64,000 nt of DNA from assembly GCA_013339765.2 (NCBI GenBank), contig CM023449.1, positions 201,897,422 through 201,961,421 of the forward strand, read 5' to 3'. Shown piece by piece: positions 56,827 to 64,000 of the stretch (positions are counted from its first letter, which is position 1; each line of letters begins with the position of its first letter). Both the position numbers and the translations under genes were made by a program. The notes beneath the pieces are model-generated. The model was given only the letters and a program-made list of their open reading frames with translations. It was not told where the DNA came from and did not search any database. The DNA comes from Haemaphysalis longicornis (lineage: Eukaryota; Arthropoda; Arachnida; Ixodida; Ixodidae).

Positions 56827-57222
56827 TCAAACCGCCACAGAGATATACCGTTTCCTCTCAAGTATGCCATCGCTTTGATGCAGATCACCATCGTTCATAG
56901 TAGTATCAGCAAGACGAATAAACGTTTTCTGGCTCACCATGTCAGAGGCGGTGGCGATTGCCTGAATTTTCCCGTCTACTGAAGGTCCGGAAATGTCGCC
57001 GGCTTTGCTAAGGGATGATCTCAACAGCATGTCGGCTAGCAGCAACTCCTTCTGTAGGACGAACTGAAGCACATAATCATGCTTCAGCCAGCGGAGAAAG
57101 AAACGTTGACGGCGGGATGGCATACCCCAATTCCTTTTGACGTGATCGCTATAGCGGTCAGTGGTCGGTCTGGATATCGATCTTTCGACCGTAGACAAAA
57201 TTATGAAACTTCTTTCAACCAA
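56827..57222 (-). pseudogene. Ty3/gypsy RNase H C-terminus and connector
   Basis: 'RRQRFFLRWLKHDYVLQFV' and 'KELLLADMLLRSSL' match the segment P.RLQRM.LRLQ.YD..L.Y.PGK...LAD.LSR at the end of RNase H. 'SDMVSQKTFIRLAD' matches the linker to integrase. The frame is open for 131 codons, but the catalytic part of RNase H is absent upstream. Confidence 0.75.
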
Positions 57223-57309
57223 GCGTTATTCTCATTGTTTCTTTCCTGATTTCGGAGTACCGCTTTTTACAGTCCGTGAGAACGCGTGACGCGTAGGAGA
57301 AAGGATGCC

Positions 57310-57660
57310 TGCTATAACCGTGACATTGCGAAATTGCGGCTTCAAACCAATCTTTTTACGCATCTCAATACCTTATGTTTCCTTGGTCGCATCAAACGGT
57401 GCCAACAAAGCTGCACTGCTGAGTATCGCGCACCTGTCATTCCACTCCGCTCTTGCTATTATCACTCGAATCAAAAACTCCAATCGAAAAGGGAAGTTGT
57501 TAAATACCTCGAGGGCGTCGTTTCCAGCGACACTCAGCAGCAGTGCAGTCCTCGAAGCCTCCGACATTTGCTCCTTTGGGACTTCTGTGCCTGGAGGAAC
57601 TGCTCAAACTTCTTCTTGAAGAGATCCTAGTTCTATGTGATGCAACCAGAAAACAGCAGC
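57310..57660 (-). pseudogene. Ty3/gypsy Gag fragment
   Basis: The minus strand reads 'DLFKKKFEQFLQ' then, one frame over, 'ALLLSVAGNDALEVFNNFPF', the conserved early capsid segment of tick-type gypsy Gag (W..F...FEQFL...ALLL..G.EALEVF). The rest of Gag is unrecognisable. It lies just after the primer-binding-like site, as expected. Confidence 0.65.
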
Positions 57661-57738
57661 TGATCCCGTGGCTTGATTAGCTTCATCTTTCAGGGACGCC
57701 CCTTCAAGCTAGCTGACTGAACCCCACTTCTCGCGCCA

Positions 57739-57932
57739 TGTACCAGTCAAGGCCAGAACGGGGAAAAAAGCCTTTATTGGTAGTAGCGAAGTGCTTTTAT
57801 AGCTACGCTGAACGAACCGTCTCGTTGTGGCTGTAATCGCTTGCATTGATAGCGGACAGCCGGTTTGTACGAGCATGCACAGCTTGCAGGATACAGAATA
57901 GGCTGCGCGCTTTATAGGCGGTATCTGAGGCA
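57739..57932 (-). repeat. Putative Ty3/gypsy LTR
   Basis: On the minus strand it ends ...GGTACA directly before TGGCGCGAGAAGTGGGG (57738-57722), a primer-binding-like sequence. It carries TATAAAAGC (about 57803-57794) and AATAAA (57778-57773) in the right order for promoter and polyadenylation signal. The outer end (57932) is set by TG...CA only. No partner LTR exists in the window. Confidence 0.45.
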
Positions 57933-57937
57933 GAATT

Positions 57938-60010
57938 TGTAACTCTTTATTTTTTAAAGAAAATCATATATACAAAAATAGATGAAAACTCATCTGCATC
58001 CTTAGCGGATTAGGCTAGTAATGAACCCATAAAATGATATTCACGAAAAAATTACGACACAAAAAAACTACTAAATAAATACGAATGTGCATCGAGACAA
58101 AAATATTGCAGCAATTTTTAACATGGTGAAGTGTAAAGCTCTGACATGAAGTAGTTTTTTTTTCGAATGAGCCACATGTATGTTTTGCTTTATTCGACTG
58201 GTACATTGTTTAATAGTTTGGCTCCCAAAAAAGAAGCAGTGCGGCCACCATACACATTGCGTATTTTTGATAGATTTATTTCCATTGGTGGGTGCGCTGA
58301 TGCCTTATTTAGCTTGCGTTAAATTGAATGGCCCGTTACGTGTTTTTAGCAATTTTTACTAGTAATGTTGTCTTGAAGTTCCTCGCAACAATTAATGGCA
58401 TTATTCTGAGTTCTGTAAAAATTGGGGGCGATGAGGCAGTGATGAGTGGTTACGTCATAATTCTGACGGCCTATTTGTTGGAGTTTCGAAATGATGGCAG
58501 TGTATAACGCATATATGATCCCCAAGACGCTATACAGTACGTTTAGGAGAGTGGAAGATACTATTGTGCACTATTCGTAGTGTTTTACACTCAAAGTGTT
58601 TGGCGGTTGAAATAATGTGTAAGAACCAAACGACTTTTTCTCAGTTCTTCTATATGAGGTGCCCGTTGAGTGATTTGTCAATTGTTGCTCCATAATATTT
58701 ATGCTGCTCAAGCTTCTTTGCTCAACTTGCTATCTATAATTTGTAGTTTACCGTTGCATATTTTCGGTGAGAAAAGAAGAATACAAAATTTGTTTTTTTT
58801 AATGTTGAGAGCCAACTGATTACTTGTAAGCCACATTATTATATTGCCTAATTCTAGGTTTGCTGAGGTTTGGGCTTCTTTTAAACTGCGATGAGAGATG
58901 AGTAAAGCTGTATCATCGACTGTCGGTCTGTCTTAGGAAATATAAGATGTCGTAGATCAACAGAAAAAAATTTTATGAGGCCGTGTACCGACCACGGAGG
59001 TACACCAGCTTTGACAGTTTTTAAGTCAGATTTGCTGTGAGCTATAATCATGTTTGGTGTTTGTCATGTGGCTCCGGTAAAAGTTAAACGCTGGCGCACA
59101 AACTTCATAACGGTGAAATGTTTGAAAGCGAAAGTTGTGGTCAACGTAATCAAATGCCTTTCGAATCTCAAAAAATATTCCTATTGTAAAATGGTTGTTA
59201 TTTAGGGCTTGGTTAATTACTTTTCTATCTACTCTGACTGCTGCAGTGGATGAGTTATTTTTGCAAAACTCGTTTTGTTTTCTTGTTCAAATATCATATT
59301 TTTCAATGAATTTTATTACGCTCTTTTGCTATTAGCTTCTCAAATAGCATCATAATGCACTATAACATGGTTATAGGGCGGTTGGTTTCAACCAAGTTAG
59401 GGTCAGCTCATTAACTACAGGCACGACTCTACCAATTTGTAGTTTCTCGGGTTAAGTTCCGGTCAAAAGCGGTATGTAAATGTTTGTTCCAGTGGGTAGC
59501 ACAAAATATCAATGTTATCTTTTAATATGATACTCGATATATCTTCATGACCCATAGCCTTATTTAATTGCATAGTTCTAATAGGTTGATTATTTCTGAG
59601 GCGGTTATCTCTCTGAACACCAAGCTGTTATTAATCGGCTTGTTGAGTGGGGTTTGTTGATCAATGAATATACCGGTTAGGTTGTTGCTGATGTTATAAA
59701 GAAATTATTGAACTGCACAGCAAGAGAAGCATTCTTATTGTTGAACACGAGCGATCAGGGAGTATGCTAAGCTTGCGCTAACGCTTTATAGTCGAGTTTA
59801 TGCTGCGCCAGATCTCTTAAGAGATTCCGCTGATTTATGTAATAAGTTACTCTAGAAATCTTTTTCTCACATTGCGCATCATTGATAGCGATGTTTTGCA
59901 GAATTCTGTATTAGTCTTTATACTAATTATATCTTATGTGTTGCTGCATTTTACTCAGCCAGCAATCCCTATTTTAAGCACCTTAAGTAAGTCAGTTGTC
60001 GTCCATGAGA
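57938..60010 (-). mobile_element. Decayed LINE, reverse strand
   Basis: Minus-strand order from 60010: 'NKNASLAVQFNNFF' (near 59715), 'PEKLQIGRVVPV' (near 59440), 'NRPITM' for NYRPISV (near 59380) and 'KAFDYVDHNF' (domain A, near 59140). Next come 'AGVPPWSVHG' (the GVPQGS..GP block, near 59005), then 'LYSSLIA' where YADDT should be recognisable but is lost. 'LQQIGRQNYDVTTHHCLIAP' and 'YRTQNN' mark the C-terminus (58500-58400). An A-rich minus-strand tail is suggested near 57945-57956. It is densely interrupted by stops. Confidence 0.75.
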
Positions 60011-60925
60011 CTCGAGAAGTGCAATGATCTACGAAAGCTGTTGGTAGTTTTGATGCGGCTTGATTGTTATGTTGCCGAAAAGCGTTTTAGGAATGTTATT
60101 ACTATCTTCGTAAAACTTTTTTGTTGCAAAATTGGTCGTGGTTTTTGATAGTCCCATCACTCGCTGGCTCGCTCCTCACTTGTTCCATTTGTAGAAAACA
60201 AAGATGGAGCGACAAATAGACAACAAAACCAGGGACGTGTAAACGCGCAACTCTGTCTTTTTTTGTGTGGGAAGCTTTTCCAGTGGCTGCGCAGAAAAAG
60301 AGACGAGAAACACGAAAAGGAGGGTGATGGAGGTTGCACGGAAACAAAACATAACGCACAGCACAATGAGTTATAAACTAGGCATGTGGGCTGTGCAGCA
60401 GCACAGCCTGCAAAATTCTTTGGCGCACGTGCATGTACAATGGCCGGAACACATAATTTAGAACGCGCGTTTTGCACGTGCCTACCATCAGGGAGGATGT
60501 CTGACGCATCAAAAGCGTTCGCCTAATGTCCGGCTGTATGTTTCTGCGAGCTAAGCAGACCTTCGTCAGCGTGAACGACGTCTGGCAACAGCACACTTTC
60601 ACATATGTTGCCAAGTCTCAAGGGACACTATCCTATGTGCAGCTAGATCCCGCCTAGCGGTGCTCTTTAAGCTTTCTGTTTTTGGATATGCCTATCTGCC
60701 CAACACAGCTCCTGCAACAGCACAGGGGAATTCCTTATAAAGAGGACCAACCCATCATTTCATAAATTTTTGGTGGATGTTTTATGTGTCATTCAGCTTC
60801 GGGCATGGCTGTTCCCTCCTGCTGTTTTACTCTGCAGAATAGCACTTTTGGTTTAGTCGCCGGAAGCTCGAGAAGGTGAGGCAAATTGACGATGAACATA
60901 ACACCAGGAACAAACTGTATTAATA
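60011..60925. other. Mostly unannotated; contains one arm of a dispersed pair
   Basis: The segment 60342-60462 resembles 62838-62942 in the same orientation. No gene is recognised. Confidence 0.35.
60342..60462 (+). repeat. Dispersed repeat B, copy 1
   Basis: Shares 'cgcacagcaca', 'atgtggrctgygcagcagcaca' and 'tgccggaacaa/tggccggaacaca' in order with 62838-62942. Confidence 0.6.
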
Positions 60926-61489
60926 AAGTCGAATCTGGTTACTTCCAGCTCCGAAAGGATAGAAATATCTATCCGAGTTATCTGGAGCATGAACTAGAAG
61001 GGGTCCCTTTGATGTGTGCTACTGCGCACGCTACCATCATTAGAAACGCATACGCGATAAAGTATACGGTATTGCATGTCCTTCGGGGTGCCGCTTCAAT
61101 AATTACGTGCAGCAAAAAAAAAAAAAACACGAAAAAGGCAGCGCCCGCGTTGAGAATGAAACGGAGCGCGCACCCTCGAGCGGGCGAAACGACGCCGCGT
61201 AGTTGACGCCATCTGCTCCAGTTTACGCGGAGGAAGCACGCGGCTACGTGTTTGGGAAGCTACGGAGGCTAGTGACGCATTGCACTTTGGTCTTCGGCGT
61301 CGCATTTCCGCAAAAGTAGTCTGTGCGGACGCGCAATATTGTTCGAAAAAACCGTGGCACGTTTTTCAGGTTTGAACAGGCGAGAGTTTTGCCGCATTGA
61401 AATACACGTTATCTAGCCGGCACCAATGGACCAGTCCGAACTGCCCGTTGGGTCGAATTATGCGACTTTAAATTAACGAGGTTCGACTG
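60926..61489. mobile_element. Tigger-like MITE
   Basis: The right end reads 'TTAACGAGGTTCGACTG' followed by TA (61490-61491). The left end reads 'AAGTCGAATCTGGTTA' preceded by TA (60924-60925). These are imperfect inverted repeats of the CAGTCGAACCTCGTTA type with TA target duplications. At 564 bp it has no transposase remnant; the interior is GC-rich with an A-run near 61115. Confidence 0.65.
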
Positions 61490-62299
61490 TAGCTCTATAG
61501 GAGTTTTTGATTAATTAGCCTGACGTATCAAAGAAGCAATCTTGGAAAGACAGGCCGATCCGCAAACAAACCACTCTGAACGAGTACATACAAGAAGCTT
61601 TTGGAACGTGGCTATGCATTGCAAACTGTGAAGACGTGTGCTTTTGTTCGAGTCTACCAAGGTCGTAAGAAGCTCGCAAAATCATCCAATCATGGAAATA
61701 GTGGGGGCCTCTCACATAAAATTCAGGTGAACGCACCGTGTGTGTCAGTACTCCCTCAATATGGTTACGCACGGGCGAAATATACATTGTTCCGAACCAG
61801 ACGTCAACCTTGTTGCACTAAAGAATAATTGAAATTTTGTTCCTGCGCAATCTATACGTATAGTATATCGCTCTATGTGTTGTGTAATATTTTCAGCGTT
61901 TCTCTCAACTTCGAACACCTCATGACTTTCTAGCTTTTTCCTCCTAACAGTACCTTGTTTGCCCCATTCCCTTTGTGTTGTGTCTTCTTCACTCCGTGCG
62001 GGTTTTGTACCGCAGAAACACAGCAGCCTACTCCAAAACACGCTAAACTGTGCCCTGGCCGGCTCATAGTAGAGGTATAGTTCAATCGTAACCTCAAAAG
62101 CACTTAGGTGGTCCGCTAGTGTCGACTAGCAGCGGAAGAAATAGCGGCCGGGATAATCTAGCAACTGGAATAGTCCCGATACCGGGTGGTGTATGGGGAT
62201 GGCGATTTTAAAACTGCCAGTTGTTCGCACTGCCACCGATGCAGAAATTCATAAACGAGTCCACCTACGTCACTGGTTCCCTCTAGAGGTAACGCAACG
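61490..62299. other. Unannotated sequence
   Basis: Nothing recognised. Confidence 0.4.
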
Positions 62300-62750
62300 T
62301 AACGTAATTCTGTTTTTATTTTTCCTATTTTCTTAGTCTTTTAATATTTATTTCAATCAGTTATTTCCATTTACGATATTACATCGCTTACAGGTAGAAA
62401 TTCAGCCAAAATATGCATTATTGTGGAAATCCAGGGAGTGATACGGTTAGCCATTTTTCGTAATTACTTTCATTTTTCCTGTTTTTCAGTTATGAAGTTT
62501 CTTTCGACCAATAATCTTCATTTAGGCTAAAATAACGAAACTGGGCGGAACATTTGCGATATCTGTACTATTGTGGAAATCCGGGGGGTTACAGGGTTCG
62601 CAATTTCGCGGAATTTTTGCTTTATTTTTCGTTTTTCAGTTTTAAAAAATTTCCTGCAACGAGCCATCTCCATTTACGGCTCATATTATAAATGATTACA
62701 CCTTGAATGTTTGCACAATCTGCAATATAGAGGAAATCGGGGGCGTTCCA
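62300..62750 (+). repeat. Tandem repeat, about 150-157-bp period
   Basis: 'attgtggaaatcc.gg' occurs at 62420 and 62570, with a degenerate echo 'atagaggaaatcggg' at 62727. Each is followed by 'ttcg..attt.ttttcatttttcctgtttttcagtt' and 'ttccatttac.....at'. Three diverged units, the first incomplete. Confidence 0.75.
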
Positions 62751-62837
62751 TGGCCCTGGCTGTGGGTGTACTTGGCAAACAATATTACGCATTAAAACCA
62801 CACAGGGGCGATTTGAACATTTGAAGGGCATTGAAAA

Positions 62838-62942
62838 TTGCGCACAGCACAAAGACCCCTGAACTGTGAATGTGGACTGCGCAGCAGCACAATCTACATT
62901 ATGCATTGATCTCACGTACTCATGCAAGTGCCGGAACAAATC
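62838..62942 (+). repeat. Dispersed repeat B, copy 2
   Basis: Partner of 60342-60462, about 2.5 kb away in the same orientation, diverged with indels. Confidence 0.6.
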
Positions 62943-63235
62943 TCACCAGCAAGCCGACGCGCAATCCTGGAAGACCCCGGGCGTTCGTCGTGAAGTGTGC
63001 GGTCACGCGCACCCAGCTGGGCTGAGCTTTATGGTAATGCTCGACAGCGCAACTAAAAAAACTGTGTAGATGCGACGCATAAGGAGTTCACGTTGCAGCG
63101 TTGGACAGCGGAGGAACGGCGCTGGAACGATGGACCGATGCGGCGCAGGCACCGCGTTTTATAGCGCGCATAACGGTGAGGGGACGTACCGGCGCCGGTG
63201 CGTCTGCCCGCGGCTATTGACGCAACACAATCCAA

Positions 63236-63380
63236 CACAATCCTCTTTATTCCAATCCAATCCAAATCCAAGCCAATCCAATCCAAATCCAAGCCAATCC
63301 AATCCAAGCCAAGCCAAGCCAAGCCAAGCCAAGCCAAGCTAATCCAATCCAATCCAATCGAATCGAATCCAATCCAATGC
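63236..63380 (+). repeat. Pentanucleotide repeat (AATCC / AAGCC)n
   Basis: Runs of AATCC and AAGCC with a few hexamer slips, then AATCG variants. The long open frames on both strands here are produced by the repeat. Confidence 0.92.
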
Positions 63381-64000
63381 CCCTCGCGAGAGAGTGTTCG
63401 CTATCGGAGAGGAGAGGGGGTGAGCGGCGGAGAGCGCAGCTGGAACGGCGAGGAGAAGAGAGAGGCGGGCGGACGCCGACGACCCCGGATGCAGGGATAA
63501 GGCGAGTGAATGAGATGCAGTCGCACCTAAAAGCTTAAACAGCTCTGGTGTTTACATAGGCAATGTTGTCGCCATATTCGTCAACACAGTAAGCTTACCG
63601 AGGAAGCTGACAGCTGGGGACGTCTCCGCCCATCTACAAGACCACACCTCTACTAACAGAGCCGCGCTCATTGCTGCCGGTGAGGTCTGTCTTCGTACAC
63701 TCAACGTTCACGGCATTAGCTGTTGCTACTGCCACTGTAGCGCCGCCAAACAGGCATCGCCGCTGAAGCTACTCAGTGATTGGGGAGTCATTGGGCCGCT
63801 GTGCCGGGACCTCAGCACAGAGTACACCTCTCACTATGTCTCAATCAACGATGTATTCGAAATCTATGTCTCAATCAACGATGTAGTCGAAATGTAGAAT
63901 ATATTTTCTTTCCTTCTACAATCAACTCTGTGCAATGAATAAGGAGGGAACGCTTGTATAGTTTGCTGGCTTTGATAAGACACTGACTTGATTTGTAAAC
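63381..64000. other. Unannotated sequence
   Basis: GC-rich at first, then mixed. A 24-bp tandem duplication ('atgtctcaatcaacgatgta.tcgaa') lies at about 63836-63895. No gene seen. Confidence 0.4.

Larger units (their letters stand above)
56200..57932 (-). mobile_element. Ty3/gypsy remnant with deleted pol
   Basis: Minus-strand order: putative LTR (57932-57739), primer-binding-like site, gag fragment, then a jump to the end of RNase H and the integrase. The protease, reverse transcriptase and most of RNase H are missing. No second LTR was found at the low-coordinate end. Stops and frameshifts are present throughout. It is unrelated in sequence to the LTR element at 48310. Confidence 0.75.

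Noticed and set aside
63053..63500. Long frames rich in W-L-G-L-D and N-P-S-Q; possible telomere-like array
   Set aside because: They are products of the AATCC/AAGCC repeat. The unit is not the arthropod telomere TTAGG/CCTAA, and the array is short and internal.
1..64000. CRISPR arrays, bacterial operons or an integrated viral genome
   Set aside because: No regularly spaced identical repeats with unique spacers, no runs of long adjacent frames and no viral structural genes were seen. The content is typical of a repeat-rich arthropod genome.

Overview
The window is a piece of arthropod nuclear DNA, almost certainly from a hard tick (Ixodidae). Four copies of a tRNA-headed SINE that I recognise as the ixodid Ruka family, several decayed CR1/L2-like LINEs, a Penelope-like element, Ty3/gypsy elements and pogo/Tigger elements are packed into 64 kb. 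Long intact host genes, operons and bacterial signals are absent. The species cannot be told from the sequence alone.

Layout. 0.7-3.3 kb: three diverged copies of an unclassified repeat. 4.7-6.4 kb: a truncated Ruka with a long AATC tail, then a probable solo LTR. 9.2-12.0 kb: a decayed LINE (+) split by a composite insertion that carries a perfect hairpin and a tRNA-like segment. 14.5-17.3 kb: a Penelope-like element whose reverse transcriptase and GIY-YIG remnant lies between arms of about 1 kb in inverted orientation. 17.6-19.4 kb: LINE (-). 21.0-22.1 kb: a tandem array of about 212 bp units interrupted by an RTE-type LINE tail. 22.57 kb: one clean 96-bp exon of an M13 (neprilysin-type) metallopeptidase, the best host-gene evidence. 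26.2-28.9 kb: LINE (+) split by a pogo/Tigger transposon. 28.9-29.8 kb: LINE 3' end (-). 30.3 kb: full Ruka. 34 kb: Helitron-type helicase remnant. 35.5-38.4 kb: long decayed LINE (+) with endonuclease and reverse transcriptase. 38.9 kb: Ruka. 39.5-40.3 and 43.2-43.6 kb: a GC-rich repeat in opposite orientations on either side of another LINE fragment (41.0-42.2 kb). 48.3-51.4 kb: a complete LTR retrotransposon with apparently identical 635-bp LTRs and a perfect 5-bp target duplication, encoding only Gag plus protease. 53.3 kb: Ruka fragment. 56.2-57.9 kb: Ty3/gypsy remnant (-). 57.9-60.0 kb: LINE (-). 60.9-61.5 kb: a Tigger-like MITE. 62.3-62.75 kb: about 150-bp tandem repeat. 63.2-63.4 kb: pentanucleotide repeat.

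The window reads as an intron-sized or intergenic stretch built by repeated transposon insertion and decay. Nesting gives relative ages: the Tigger element is younger than the LINE it splits, the RTE tail is younger than the 212-bp array, and the 48.3-51.4 kb LTR element is the youngest. It has no polymerase of its own and would need another element's reverse transcriptase and integrase to have moved. Most coding traces are broken by stops and frameshifts. The only open protein-coding units that look real are the gag-protease frame and the M13 exon.
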